A stretch of 64,000 nt of DNA from JBDOQU01 sp039839375 (GCF_039839375.1 NZ_JBDOQU010000008.1:62001-126000), one strand, 5' to 3'. Shown: positions 1-8,986, counted from the stretch's first letter. A program made the numbers and translations. Notes: generated by a model from the sequence alone, not told the origin.

Positions 1-1418
1 GTGGCGATCGGCACCTCGAAATACTGATCGATCGCCGCCGCGATCCCGCGCGCAAGGTCCCGACGGTGGTCCTCCGACCGCAGTTGACCTTCGTCGGAGG
101 GGTTGGAGAGATACCCCATCTCGATCAGCACGGACGGCACGTCGGGCGCGGTCAGCACGGCGAAACCGGCGCGCCGATGGCTGTTGTTCAGCAACAGCGT
201 GCGATCCGCCAGTTCCGCCACCAGGATCTCCGCGAAGACGTGGCTTTCGTTCTGGGTCACGCGCTGGGCGAGGTCGATCAGGATCGACGCCATCACATCG
301 TCCTCCGGATCGAGCTGCACGCCGGCCAGCGCATCGGCCCTGTTTTCCCGCGCGGCCAGCATCTCCGCCTCCTCGTCGCTGGCCACGTCGGACAGGGTAT
401 AGACCGACGCGCCGCGGACCGAGGGATCGCCGATGCTGTCGGCATGGAGGGAGATGAAGAGGTCGGCCCCCTGTTCCCGCGCGATCGACACGCGATGCCG
501 GAGCTTCAGATAGACGTCGCTGTCGCGGGTCATGACGACGCGGTAGCGGCCCGTCCGCTCCAGTTCATCCTGCAGCATCCGGGCGACGGACATGGTGATC
601 GTCTTCTCGAAGATCCCGCTGACGCCGATCGCGCCCGGATCGAGGCCGCCATGGCCGGCGTCGATCGCGATCACCCGTATGGGCGCCCTTTCGGGCCGCC
701 GGCCGGGCAGCGGGAAGACGGGAACATTGACCGCCGCGCTGGCCGGAACGACCGCCGGAGCGACGGGAGGCAGGGGCGTCAAGACCTCCACTGGCGGAGG
801 CGGCGCCGCGAGCACGGCCGAGGTGGAGACGACCTGCACTTCGCCGATGGAAGGCACGGGCGCGGGGGGAAACGGGGCCGGGCCGGGAAGCGCGGGAGAG
901 GCGACGATCGCGGGACCGTCGGCCGCGCCGGCCGGCGTATAGACCTGCCCCGCGAACGCCTCGGCCGCCACCGGCTCCAGATCCAGCACGAAGCGGTAGG
1001 GCGTGTCGCCGTTCGGCGGCAGGAAAAAGGCGTCCCGGACCCGCGCCGGGCCGCTCAGCTCCAGCACGATGCGGCCGGGGCCGGCCGCGCCGCCTTCGAA
1101 GCGGTGCCGGGAGACCAGCCCGACCCCGGGACCCGAAGGGTTCGCCGCCCGCCAGTCGAGCGGCGGAAAATCGACGACCATGCGGCGTGGCGATTCGGCG
1201 GAGAATATCCGGAAGCCGAGCGGGGCCGTCATCTCCAGGACGAACCGCGTCTTGTCGCCATGATCGCCCATCCGCATGTCGATCACGGAGGAAGCGGCCG
1301 CCATGGAAGCCGACGACTGGGCAAGCGCCGTTCCGGCCGTCCCCGGACCGGGAACGGCGGCGAAGAACGCCGCGAAGAAAGCCATCCCGAAGAGGATGGC
1401 GGGGACAATCCTGCGCAT
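1..1418 (-). CDS. amiC: N-acetylmuramoyl-L-alanine amidase (AmiC type), 3' end cut by window edge
   Basis: Periplasmic zinc amidase that cleaves the lactyl-amide bond between MurNAc and the stem peptide, typically at the division septum. The reading frame starts at the ATG at 1418 and is still open at base 1, giving about 472 codons, close to full length for the family. A signal peptide ends near ALA-Q (residues 31-34). An AMIN-like beta domain spans roughly 45-155, followed by a Pro/Ala-rich linker (about 160-245). The Amidase_3 domain shows IDAGHGG (zinc His256), Glu271 in FEKTI, SLHAD (zinc His325) and the C-terminal VLIEMGYLSN motif with the catalytic Glu. The gene diverges from rne. The long plus-strand frame over this region is a shadow. 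Confidence 0.93.
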   Translation of the reverse strand, partial: MRRIVPAILFGMAFFAAFFAAVPGPGTAGTALAQSSASMAAASSVIDMRMGDHGDKTRFVLEMTAPLGFRIFSAESPRRMVVDFPPLDWRAANPSGPGVGLVSRHRFEGGAAGPGRIVLELSGPARVRDAFFLPPNGDTPYRFVLDLEPVAAEAFAGQVYTPAGAADGPAIVASPALPGPAPFPPAPVPSIGEVQVVSTSAVLAAPPPPVEVLTPLPPVAPAVVPASAAVNVPVFPLPGRRPERAPIRVIAIDAGHGGLDPGAIGVSGIFEKTITMSVARMLQDELERTGRYRVVMTRDSDVYLKLRHRVSIAREQGADLFISLHADSIGDPSVRGASVYTLSDVASDEEAEMLAARENRADALAGVQLDPEDDVMASILIDLAQRVTQNESHVFAEILVAELADRTLLLNNSHRRAGFAVLTAPDVPSVLIEMGYLSNPSDEGQLRSEDHRRDLARGIAAAIDQYFEVPIA

Positions 1419-1448
1419 CAAACTGCTCGATCACGCTTTTCCAGCTTT

Positions 1449-1478
1449 CTTATAACCCATAAGAATCAATGCTCTCAA
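1449..1478 (-). promoter_or_regulatory. candidate sigma-70 type promoter for the amidase gene
   Basis: Read on the minus strand, TTGAGA (-35) is followed after 17-18 bp by TTATAA/TATAAG (-10), about 30 bp upstream of the amidase ATG. A GANTC site, the target of the alphaproteobacterial methyltransferase CcrM, lies in the spacer. The call rests on sequence resemblance only. Confidence 0.4.
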
Positions 1479-1940
1479 CTGGAAACATGAGGCGGAACCT
1501 GACATTTCCGCCTTAATCGGGCATTTTGGCGGGGTGGGTGGCCGCACCGGGCAATTCTCCAATTGTAGTGCGCATCGGCGCGGTCTATGGTGAGCGCGCG
1601 ACAATCCATGCGCCGCAATTTCGGCCTGCCCGTTCGCTTGACCGTCGCATCGCGGCGGAAAAGCCTTCTTCGGCCGGCCGGAAACGCGATGGTTGCGGCA
1701 CCACAAGGTGGCGGGAAATCGCGTGGGCGGCGCGGGGATGTGAGGTTTAACTGAGGCCGGCTCAGCCCTTCCCGATGTGGAGGACTGGGCCCGGAAGACC
1801 GGCCCGCTCCGTTCAGGCTTGCTGCAAAGCGCCGTCCGTGGATTTGGTGGGTCCCTTCCGCTGGTCTCCCGCAACAAATGACGCGCCGCCGACTCGTAAG
1901 TCGCGCGGTGGAAGCGGCGGCGTCATGGGGACACCGTTCA
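1479..1940 (+). other. intergenic region: long candidate rne leader
   Basis: The 522 bp between the divergent amidase and rne starts hold no convincing gene. The short frames here lack family features. Because rne starts at 1941, most of this stretch is upstream or leader sequence of rne. A long leader is known for E. coli rne, where it mediates autoregulation by RNase E. I see GC-rich dyads, for example around 1670-1685, but no recognisable riboswitch. The rne promoter could not be placed with confidence. Confidence 0.35.
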
Positions 1941-4751
1941 ATGGTCAAGAGAATGCTGGTCGACGCGACCCACGCGGAAGAAACGCGGGTGGTCGTGGTC
2001 AGCGGCAACAGGCTCGAAGAGTTCGATTTCGAAACGGCGAGCAAGAAGCAGCTCAAGGGCAACATATACCTGGCGAAGGTCACGCGGGTCGAACCCTCGC
2101 TCCAGGCGGCCTTTGTGGAGTATGGCGGCAACCGGCACGGGTTCCTCGCCTTCTCCGAAATCCATCCGGACTATTACCGCATACCGGTCGCCGACCGGGA
2201 GGCGCTGATCGCCGAGGAGACGGCCGCCCACAAGGCCGCCGATTCCGGCGGCCGGGAGGAGCGGAGCGAGCGGGCGCCCGACGGCGATTCCGACGATCCG
2301 TTCCGCGATCCCCGCGACGATGACGACGACGCGCCGATCGGTTCCGAACGGGAGCCGGACGGCCGCGACGCCCCGGACGGCCGCGACGCCGAAGAGAGCG
2401 CGGAGGCCGAAGGCATCCATGCCGACGCGGCGGAAGGCCGGGTCGAGACGGTCGGCGGCGACGACATGGAGGAAGGACGCCCCTCCTCCTCCCGCTCCCG
2501 GCCCCGCCGGTCCTACAAGATCCAGGAGGTGATCAAGCGCCGGCAGATCATGCTGGTGCAGGTGACCAAGGAGGAGCGCGGCAACAAGGGGGCGGCGCTG
2601 ACGACCTACCTGTCGCTTGCCGGCCGCTATTGCGTGCTGATGCCCAACACGCCGCGCGGCGGCGGGATCAGCCGCAAGATCGCCAACCCCAAGGATCGCA
2701 AGAAGATGAAGGCGATCCTGGACGATCTGTTCATCCCGGAAGGGATGGCCGTCATCCTGCGCACCGCCGGCATGGAGCGCACGAAGGCTGAGATCAAGCG
2801 CGACCTGGACTATCTGCTGCGCCTCTGGGATTCGATCCGCGAGCTGACGCTGCAATCCACGGCGCCGACGCTGATCCATGAGGAAGCGAACCTGATCAAG
2901 CGGGCCGAGCGCGACCTCTACAACAAGGATATCGAGGAGATCCTGGTCGCCGGCGAGGATGGCTACCGCTCGGCCAAGGACTTCATGCGGATGCTCATGC
3001 CGAGCCACGCGAAGAAGGTCCAGCTCTACAAGGACCCGGCGATCCCCCTCTTCCACCGCTATCAGGTGGAGACCCAGATCGACGCGATGCACAGCCCGGT
3101 CGTGCAGTTGAAGTCCGGCGGCTACATCGTGCTGAACTCCACCGAGGCGCTGGTCGCGATCGACGTCAATTCCGGCCGCTCCACCCGGGAGCGGAACATC
3201 GAGGAGACGGCCTACAAGACGAACCTGGAGGCGGCGGAGGAAGTCGCCCGGCAGCTTCGGCTGCGTGACCTGGCCGGCCTGATCGTCATCGACTTCATCG
3301 ACATGGAGGAGGACCGGCACAACCAGTCGGTCGAACGCAAGCTGAAGGAGGCGATGCGCCAGGACAGGGCGCGCATCCAGCTTGGCCGCATCAGCCCGTT
3401 CGGCCTGCTGGAGCTGTCGCGCCAGCGGCTGCGCCCCAGCCTGGTCGAGACCCATTTCGAGACCTGCCCGCACTGCACCGGCACCGGCCTCATCCGGTCG
3501 ATCGGCTCGGCGGCGCTTTCGGTGCTGCGGGCGATCGAGGAGGAAGGCATCCGCAAGCGGTCGGCCGAAATCCGCGTCCATGTCCCGACCGACATCGCGC
3601 TTTATCTCCTGAACGAGAAGCGCGACGCGCTGCGGGAGATCGAGGAACGCTACGGCTTCTTCGTCCGCATCGGCCGCGACGACGCGCTGATCTCCCCGCA
3701 ATCGCGGCTTGAGCAGATCCGGGCGCGCGGCGACGAGGAGGAGCGCGCGGCGGTTCCGGTCGTCGACAGCGCGCGCGTCTTCTCCGAGATCGACGAGGAG
3801 GAAGAGGAACGCGCCGACGAGGAGGCCGAGGCCGCCGAGGCCCGCGCCGCCGAGGCACGCGCCACCACGGAGGAAGGCGAGGAGCGCGGACAGCGCCGCC
3901 GTTCCCGGCGCGGACGCCGGCGGCGGGGCGACCGGGACGATCAACAGAGGCACGCCGAGCCGCGCGCCGGTGAAGGCCACGGGGACGCGCCGGTCGAGCG
4001 GCTGGCGGACGTTTCCGCCGACGAGGATGAGGAAGAGGAGGATACCGATCGGTCCTCCTCCGCCGAGGCCGCGGGCGGCGACGAAGGATCGCGCCGCAAG
4101 CGCCGGCGCGGCAAGCGCGGCGGACGCCGCAGGTCGGCCCGCCAGCATGAGGAGAACGCCGAGCAGTCGGCCGAGGCCTCCGGCGAAGAGGGCGAGGTGA
4201 CGGCCGAGGACGCGCGGCCGGAGGAGGTCGCTTCCGAGGCGACGCCGGTCGAGACGCCCGAGGTTCTGGCGGAAGAGGCGATCGCCGCGCCGGAGCAGGT
4301 CGCTGACGAGCCTGCCGAGGCGGAGAAGCCGAAGCGCCGCCGCGCGCCGCGCAAGCGCAAGACGGAGGAGACCGAAGCGGTCGCCGCCGAGGCCGCGCCG
4401 GCGGAAGCCGAAGCGGAAACCGTAACGGAAGCTGCCGAGCCGGCTGAAAAGCCCAAGCGGAAGCGCGCCGCCTCACCCCGCACGACGAGAAGCCGGAAGA
4501 AGGCCGAAATCGTGGAGACGGCGGAGGCGCCGGCGCCCGAGGCGATCGAGGTTGCGGCGCCGGAGCTTCCCGCCCCGGTCGAGGCCGCGCCGCCGGTGAA
4601 GCGGAACGGCGCCCATGTCGAGCCGGAGGAAGCGCCCCCGGCGTCCGCCCCCGCCGAAGAGGAAAACCGGACCGCCCGCGCCTCCGAAACGGTCAACCAG
4701 CCGCCGGAGAAGCCCAAGCGCGGCTGGTGGCGCCGCCTGACGGAAGGCTGA
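1941..4751 (+). CDS. rne: ribonuclease E
   Basis: Essential endoribonuclease that initiates mRNA decay and matures rRNA and tRNA; it is the scaffold of the degradosome. The start chosen is the ATG giving MVKRMLVDATHAEE, which aligns with the usual RNase E N-terminus; the frame is open 21 codons further upstream. The protein is 936 residues. The S1 domain is interrupted by an Asp/Glu/Arg-rich insert (about 88-190). Catalytic magnesium ligands are Asp408 (AIDVNSGR) and Asp451 (VIDFIDME), and the zinc-link is CPHC (Cys509, Cys512). From about residue 640 the protein is a low-complexity acidic/basic, Ala-rich tail, expected to be disordered and to bind RNA and partners. It ends in a short basic-aromatic stretch (KRGWWRRL). 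Confidence 0.96.
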   Translation: MVKRMLVDATHAEETRVVVVSGNRLEEFDFETASKKQLKGNIYLAKVTRVEPSLQAAFVEYGGNRHGFLAFSEIHPDYYRIPVADREALIAEETAAHKAADSGGREERSERAPDGDSDDPFRDPRDDDDDAPIGSEREPDGRDAPDGRDAEESAEAEGIHADAAEGRVETVGGDDMEEGRPSSSRSRPRRSYKIQEVIKRRQIMLVQVTKEERGNKGAALTTYLSLAGRYCVLMPNTPRGGGISRKIANPKDRKKMKAILDDLFIPEGMAVILRTAGMERTKAEIKRDLDYLLRLWDSIRELTLQSTAPTLIHEEANLIKRAERDLYNKDIEEILVAGEDGYRSAKDFMRMLMPSHAKKVQLYKDPAIPLFHRYQVETQIDAMHSPVVQLKSGGYIVLNSTEALVAIDVNSGRSTRERNIEETAYKTNLEAAEEVARQLRLRDLAGLIVIDFIDMEEDRHNQSVERKLKEAMRQDRARIQLGRISPFGLLELSRQRLRPSLVETHFETCPHCTGTGLIRSIGSAALSVLRAIEEEGIRKRSAEIRVHVPTDIALYLLNEKRDALREIEERYGFFVRIGRDDALISPQSRLEQIRARGDEEERAAVPVVDSARVFSEIDEEEEERADEEAEAAEARAAEARATTEEGEERGQRRRSRRGRRRRGDRDDQQRHAEPRAGEGHGDAPVERLADVSADEDEEEEDTDRSSSAEAAGGDEGSRRKRRRGKRGGRRRSARQHEENAEQSAEASGEEGEVTAEDARPEEVASEATPVETPEVLAEEAIAAPEQVADEPAEAEKPKRRRAPRKRKTEETEAVAAEAAPAEAEAETVTEAAEPAEKPKRKRAASPRTTRSRKKAEIVETAEAPAPEAIEVAAPELPAPVEAAPPVKRNGAHVEPEEAPPASAPAEEENRTARASETVNQPPEKPKRGWWRRLTEG
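2355..2390 (+). repeat. perfect 18-bp tandem duplication inside the RNase E insert
   Basis: An 18-bp unit starting CCGGACGGCC occurs twice back to back, in frame, encoding the repeated hexapeptide PDGRDA in the acidic insert of the S1 domain. It looks like a recent slippage product in a region under little constraint. Confidence 0.9.
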
Positions 4752-4762
4752 GCTCAAGACCC

Positions 4763-4789
4763 GACGCCGGGGTTGCATGCCCCGGCGTC
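4763..4789 (+). terminator. hairpin after rne, probable terminator
   Basis: A perfect 10-bp stem (GACGCCGGGG / CCCCGGCGTC) with a 7-nt loop begins 12 bp after the rne stop. There is no long U-tract, so it may need Rho or act mainly as a 3' stabiliser. Confidence 0.7.
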
Positions 4790-4861
4790 GTTACGGCTGC
4801 ATCCGGACTCAGGCCGGGAGTGACTGTTCTGCGCCGCCGGCGACGCGGCGAGGGCCTATGG

Positions 4862-4887
4862 ATTCCGGATCAAGCCCGGAATGACCA
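4862..4887 (+). repeat. solo arm of the palindromic intergenic repeat
   Basis: ATTCCGG-7 nt-CCGGAAT followed by GACC matches one end of the full element that begins at 4899. It appears to be a partial copy beside the complete one. Confidence 0.7.
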
Positions 4888-4898
4888 ACGAAAACAAT

Positions 4899-5017
4899 GT
4901 CATGCTGGACTTGATCCAGCATCCATGGGGTGCCGATGGAAGCCGGGACCGCGCCCGGTCCTTCGCCGCCGGTGAAGCGGTGACGGCCCATGGATTCCAG
5001 ATCAAGTCTGGAATGAC
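4899..5017 (+). repeat. 119-bp nested palindromic intergenic repeat, copy A
   Basis: The order is GTC, a hairpin ATGCTGGA/TCCAGCAT, CCATGG, a GC-rich centre containing CGCGCCCGGTC and CGCCGCCGGTGAAGCGG, CCCATGG, a hairpin ATTCCAGA/TCTGGAAT, then GAC. It fills the gap between convergent rne and fliS. Copies B (10533-10651) and C (24511-24628, inverted) have the same architecture and nearly the same length. No open frame in it is credible. I cannot name the repeat family. Confidence 0.85.
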
Positions 5018-5061
5018 CAAAAAGGGGAAGGTTCACCCCCTCCCCTCATGGCGAGCGATGT

Positions 5062-5547
5062 TCAGACGGAGAGGATCAGGGGCTTGGGGGCGTCCGGTGA
5101 GGGCGCGGCCGTGGGGGCCGGGCGTGGGGGTTCGGCGGCGCGGGGGGCGGCCGGGACGGACTGAGGCGCGCCGCCCATGCGTTCGCCGACCTGGACCCAG
5201 CTCTGGCGCATGTTGTTCAGCGCCAGGATCACGTCGTCCATGATCTTCACGTCGTTGCGCAGGTTCGCTTCCTGGAGGCGGCGGAAGATGGTGTTGTAGA
5301 AATTGTGCAGCATCGGCGCGATGTCGCCGCCATTCTCGAAGTCCAGATTGCCCTGGAGCGCGGTGACGATCTGCCCGACCTTCTGCGTGTGGTTGAACCT
5401 GTCTTCCACGCGGCCGTCCATGATCGCCTGGCGGGCGGCAAGCGCGGACTGCATGGCGCGTTCATAGAGCAGGATCACCGCGCCGATCGGCGTGACCATC
5501 TGGGAGGCGTTCGCGTAGGCATTCGCGACCTGGGAGAGCTGTTGCAC
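5062..5547 (-). CDS. fliS: flagellin export chaperone FliS
   Basis: Cytoplasmic chaperone that binds the flagellin C-terminus and keeps it unfolded before export through the flagellar type III apparatus. The 161-residue protein shows the family pattern: an N-terminal YANASQMVTPIGAVILLYERAM segment region, a helix with HTQKVGQIVTALQGNLDFENGG, then an LHNFYNTIFRRLQEAN helix and a final RQSWVQVGERMGG helix. A Pro/Ala-rich tail of about 35 residues extends beyond the usual family length. It is the last gene of the minus-strand run flagellin-flaG-fliD-fliS, 37 bp after fliD. Confidence 0.92.
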   Translation of the reverse strand: MQQLSQVANAYANASQMVTPIGAVILLYERAMQSALAARQAIMDGRVEDRFNHTQKVGQIVTALQGNLDFENGGDIAPMLHNFYNTIFRRLQEANLRNDVKIMDDVILALNNMRQSWVQVGERMGGAPQSVPAAPRAAEPPRPAPTAAPSPDAPKPLILSV

Positions 5548-5584
5548 GGGACCAAACCCTCAAAGCTTGCGGTTTCCGGGGGGA

Positions 5585-7318
5585 TTAATCGTCTTTGATG
5601 CCCATCATGGCGCGGAGCTGCTTCTGCATGGCGTCCGCGGCCGCGATGGCTTGTTCCATCCTGGTGTATTTCTCAACCAGCGTCTGGCGATAGATTTCCA
5701 GCCGTTCGTCGATCTGGGTGACCTGGGCCAGGAAATCCTCGTTCTGTTCGTTCAGCCGTTCGATCTGGGCGGTGATCTGGCCGTCGACGGGCCGGGTGAA
5801 GAAATCGACCGTCTGGTAGATCTTCTCCGCCACGCCGTTGCTGAGGCTGATGGTGATGTCCGCCGGCGCTGGATCGTCCGGCGTGCCGACATAGGCGAGG
5901 TCCAGCCCCTCGAACGCCGTCCCTGCCTTGCCGATCAGCCGGTTGCCCGAGATCTCGAAGACCTCTCCATAACCAACCACCTCGACGCCGGTCGCGCCGC
6001 CGGAGGAATCGTTGGGACCGGTGAAGCGCAGGGTGAACTCGCTGACCCCGAGGGGCCGGTCGCGACCAAGCACGCGGACGTCGGTCGAACTGCTGTTAAA
6101 GCCGAACTCGAACACGCTGCGGACTTCGTCATACTTCTCGATCAGCGTGGAATCGAGCTTGGTGGCGTCGATCGAAAGCTTGTTGTCCGGCGTCATCGTC
6201 ACGCCGACATCCCGCAGGGTGGAGAGGACATCGCCCGACAATCCGACGGAAGCCGCGACATCCCCGCCCAGGCGGGTGGAGAGCGACCGGAGGATATTGT
6301 CGCCGAACAGGACCGCATTCTCGTCGGCGCCGTCCTCCGACGCCGTCTGCTGGCTGATGATCAGGTCGCGGACGGCGTTGTACGCGTCGACGAAACCCGT
6401 CAGCGCGGTCTTCACCGCGGCGGTGTTCGGCTCGATCTCCACCCGAACGTTCGTTCCGACCTCGGCCTTGTAGAGGTCGAAGGTCACATTATCGATCAGG
6501 TCCGTGATCTCATTGGAGTCGCGGTAGATCGTCGTGCCGCCGAAATTCAGCTCCGCGCCCTGCGGCGTCTCAAGGTTGTTCGCCATGCCGCCCAGCGCCG
6601 TCAACGTCGCCGGGTCGGCCGCCTGAAGGTCGATCCGCTGATTGGTGTTGTCGGCGGTCAGGACCAGCCGGAAATCATTGTCGGCGACCTTCAGGACCGA
6701 GGCGCGGACGCCGGTGGTTCCGGTCTCAGCGTTGATCGCGGTCGCGACGTCGTCGAGGCTCATGGACGCGGTGATATCCACCGTCGCGGTCGCGCCGAGC
6801 GCGTCCGTCCCGTCGGGCCCATCGCGCAGGCCGAGCGTCAGTGTATCCGTGAGGCCCAGCGCGTCGGAGGAGGAAGCCGCTGGCGCGCCGCCGATCTGGA
6901 CGGCCGTGCCGCTCAGCTTGTGCGCCTTGGCGATCTGGATCACCTCGATGTCATAGATGCCGACCGCCGCGCCGTTGGCGGCGGTGACGCCGAGCAGTTC
7001 GGTCGCGGGCGTGGCGCTGCTGGAGGTGAGGAAGGCGGCCTTCTGCTGGAACACGTTGTCGGCGAGGCCGGTGCTGCCCGGAGGATTCCGCAGCGCATTG
7101 GCGGCCGTGCGAAGGAGGTCCAGGAGGTTGGACATCTCCTGATAGGCGGCGACCTTGACTTCGTTCTGCGACACCCGGTTCTCCAGCCGGACGGCGGGAA
7201 TCCGCTTCACCTGCACGGAGGCCTGAATGATCGCTTCGGTGTCGAGGCCGGAGAACACGCCCGTCAGCCGGGGCTGCCCGTTCACAAGGGTGAGGTTTCC
7301 GTCTAGGCCGCTGATCAT
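5585..7318 (-). CDS. fliD: flagellar hook-associated protein 2 (filament cap) FliD
   Basis: The FliD pentamer caps the growing filament and folds incoming flagellin. The 577-residue protein has the N-terminal cap domain (FSGLDTEAIIQASVQVKRIP, roughly residues 20-120), a variable central region with the FliD_C domain, and a C-terminal coiled coil (about 500-577) containing QIERLNEQNEDFLAQVTQID. Length and architecture fit the family, although fliD is not universal in alphaproteobacteria. It lies between the flaG-like gene and fliS and shares their direction. Confidence 0.93.
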   Translation of the reverse strand: MISGLDGNLTLVNGQPRLTGVFSGLDTEAIIQASVQVKRIPAVRLENRVSQNEVKVAAYQEMSNLLDLLRTAANALRNPPGSTGLADNVFQQKAAFLTSSSATPATELLGVTAANGAAVGIYDIEVIQIAKAHKLSGTAVQIGGAPAASSSDALGLTDTLTLGLRDGPDGTDALGATATVDITASMSLDDVATAINAETGTTGVRASVLKVADNDFRLVLTADNTNQRIDLQAADPATLTALGGMANNLETPQGAELNFGGTTIYRDSNEITDLIDNVTFDLYKAEVGTNVRVEIEPNTAAVKTALTGFVDAYNAVRDLIISQQTASEDGADENAVLFGDNILRSLSTRLGGDVAASVGLSGDVLSTLRDVGVTMTPDNKLSIDATKLDSTLIEKYDEVRSVFEFGFNSSSTDVRVLGRDRPLGVSEFTLRFTGPNDSSGGATGVEVVGYGEVFEISGNRLIGKAGTAFEGLDLAYVGTPDDPAPADITISLSNGVAEKIYQTVDFFTRPVDGQITAQIERLNEQNEDFLAQVTQIDERLEIYRQTLVEKYTRMEQAIAAADAMQKQLRAMMGIKDD

Positions 7319-7381
7319 CTTTCATCCTCCCGGCGGGGAATTTACCCGCCAAACACTTCGATTCCCTTAAGGGGTCGCCAC

Positions 7382-7711
7382 TCAGGTGCGGATCTTCATC
7401 TGCGGGGCCGGCTGTCCGGCGGACGGATCGGGGTAGCGATCCAGCTGGTTGGGGTTCGGGAATTCGGCGATCACCTGGCCGGTTCCGGAATGGAAGATGC
7501 GGACCACCAGGCGGCCCGATTTCTCATCCTGGAAAGTGGTGAGGCCAGAGGCCGGCTTCGGCGGCTCGATCACCGGCCGGGCCTTTTGCGCCTGCGGCTC
7601 CTCGACCGGCGCGGCTTCGCGCGGCGGCTTCGAAACGGCCGCGACCGGCGGCGTGGCGCCGAACCCATCGCGTCCCGTCGAAGCGACGGAAGGTGCGTTG
7701 ATGTCCGACAT
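7382..7711 (-). CDS. flaG: FlaG-like flagellar protein
   Basis: Small 109-residue protein. The N-terminal 55 residues are Pro/Ala-rich and likely disordered. The C-terminal half (TFQDEKSGRLVVRIFHSGTG, then QVIAEFPNPNQL) matches the FlaG fold, in which a short beta sheet ends in a xVIxxIPxxxL-type motif. FlaG proteins influence filament length, but their mechanism is poorly known. The position between flagellin and fliD is the usual one for flaG. Confidence 0.78.
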   Translation of the reverse strand: MSDINAPSVASTGRDGFGATPPVAAVSKPPREAAPVEEPQAQKARPVIEPPKPASGLTTFQDEKSGRLVVRIFHSGTGQVIAEFPNPNQLDRYPDPSAGQPAPQMKIRT

Positions 7712-7745
7712 GAAAACTCTCCTCTCCGTGGAGGAAGGGCGGAGA

Positions 7746-7764
7746 GGGCGGGACGAACCCGCCC
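7746..7764 (-). terminator. hairpin between flagellin 1 and flaG
   Basis: A 7-bp GC stem (GGGCGGG / CCCGCCC) with a 5-nt loop lies about 20 bp after the flagellin 1 stop. With no U-tract it may act as an attenuator or stabiliser that keeps flagellin mRNA in excess over flaG-fliD-fliS. Confidence 0.5.
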
Positions 7765-7785
7765 CCTCCTAGTAGATTCCGAGAC

Positions 7786-8844
7786 TTACTGCAGCACGCG
7801 CAGCAGGGTCTGCGGGATCTGGTTGGCCTGGCTCAGCGCCGACACGGCGGCCTGGACCAGAACCTGGCTGGACACCAGCTTCGACTGCTCGGCCGCCAGA
7901 TCGACGTCCGCGATCGCAGAGTTCGCCGCCTGGATGTTCTCCATGGAGGTGTTGATCTGCTGACCCCGGAATTCGAACCGGCTGACCTGCGCGCCAACGG
8001 TGGCCCGGGCCTGGGAGACCGTGTTGATCGCATCGTCGATGACGTTCAACGCGTCGGTCGCCTTCGCCTGGGTGGTCACGTCGGTCATGCTGAGCTGCAT
8101 CACGGCTACATCGCCGGTCGTCGCCTCGGTGATGAGACCCGTGAACGAGGCGGTCGAGAAGTTGCCGACCTGCAGCAGCCCCGCCGTTCCCGTCGCAGCG
8201 TAGGTAATCGTGCCCCCGGCGGTATAGTTGGCTGCCGTGACACCAGCATCGCCCGACTGGGTGGCGACGGTATCGGCGGTCAGGTCGATGTTGATAACGT
8301 CCGTAGCGGCCGTGCCGACGAAGAAGTCGACACCGTCGCCATAGTCGGCCGCCGACGCCGCCGTACCGGCGGCGAGCTGCGTCGCGCCATAGGTGCTCGC
8401 GTCATCCAGCGCCCCAAAATCGCCGGACCCGTCGAGGAGCGACTGGCCGTTGAAGCGCGTCGTCTCGGCGATGCCGTCGATTTCTTCCTTGAGCTGCTGG
8501 TATTCCGCGTCGATGAACCCGCGCTCCGTATCCGACGGCACGCCGGACAGCGACTGGGCCGCCAGGGCCTTCATACGCTGCAGAACGTCGCCGATACGCG
8601 CGAGGCCGCCATCGGCGACCTGGAGGACGGAACCGCCCTGGGCCGCGTTGATGGAGGCCTGCTTGAGCACGGTCACGTCGGACTTCAGACGGGTGCTGAT
8701 GGCCAGGCCGGCAGCATCGTCGGAAGCCTTAACGATCCGTGAGCCGGACGCCAGCTTGGAGACCGAGCTTCCCGAAGCAGCGGAATTGATGTTCAGGAAA
8801 CGCAGGGCCGAGTTGGCGGCGGTGTTCGTTGAAACGACAGGCAT
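7786..8844 (-). CDS. flagellin (copy 1)
   Basis: Structural subunit of the flagellar filament, 352 residues. The conserved N-terminal D0/D1 helices (residues 1-140; ALRFLNINSA, KLASGSRIVKASDDAAGLAI) and the C-terminal D1/D0 helices (last about 95 residues; DLAAEQSKLVSSQVLVQAAV) are nearly identical to those of the second flagellin. The Thr/Ala/Gly-rich centre (about 145-255) differs and is the exposed, potentially glycosylated part. It has its own sigma-54 promoter at 8971-8986, giving a predicted leader of about 115 nt. Flagellin is exported without a cleaved signal, and none is present. Confidence 0.96.
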   Translation of the reverse strand: MPVVSTNTAANSALRFLNINSAASGSSVSKLASGSRIVKASDDAAGLAISTRLKSDVTVLKQASINAAQGGSVLQVADGGLARIGDVLQRMKALAAQSLSGVPSDTERGFIDAEYQQLKEEIDGIAETTRFNGQSLLDGSGDFGALDDASTYGATQLAAGTAASAADYGDGVDFFVGTAATDVINIDLTADTVATQSGDAGVTAANYTAGGTITYAATGTAGLLQVGNFSTASFTGLITEATTGDVAVMQLSMTDVTTQAKATDALNVIDDAINTVSQARATVGAQVSRFEFRGQQINTSMENIQAANSAIADVDLAAEQSKLVSSQVLVQAAVSALSQANQIPQTLLRVLQ

Positions 8845-8970
8845 TGTCTTTCCCCTTCTACATGAAGCGTTGCGCCGGACCCGACCATCGGGGCCGGCTT
8901 TCCGACCATCCTTCCTGGACGGCCGGGCCGAAGGCCGCCTTCCTGGCAGCCCGACGACCGGGACTATACA

Positions 8971-8986
8971 AGCAGGAAACGTGCCA
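8971..8986 (-). promoter_or_regulatory. sigma-54 promoter of flagellin 1
   Basis: Minus-strand sequence TGGCACGTTTCCTGCT has the invariant GG and GC doublets separated by exactly 10 bp and matches the -24/-12 consensus. Its position fits transcription of the flagellin starting at 8844. Confidence 0.88.

Noticed and set aside
66..1490. Long plus-strand open frame (474 codons) opposite the amidase
   Set aside because: It is Arg/Gly/His-rich with no family features, and the minus strand encodes a complete Amidase_3 signature. High GC produces such shadow frames.
5567..7306. Plus-strand frame of 579 codons opposite fliD
   Set aside because: It mirrors fliD codons; no domain, ribosome site or context supports it.
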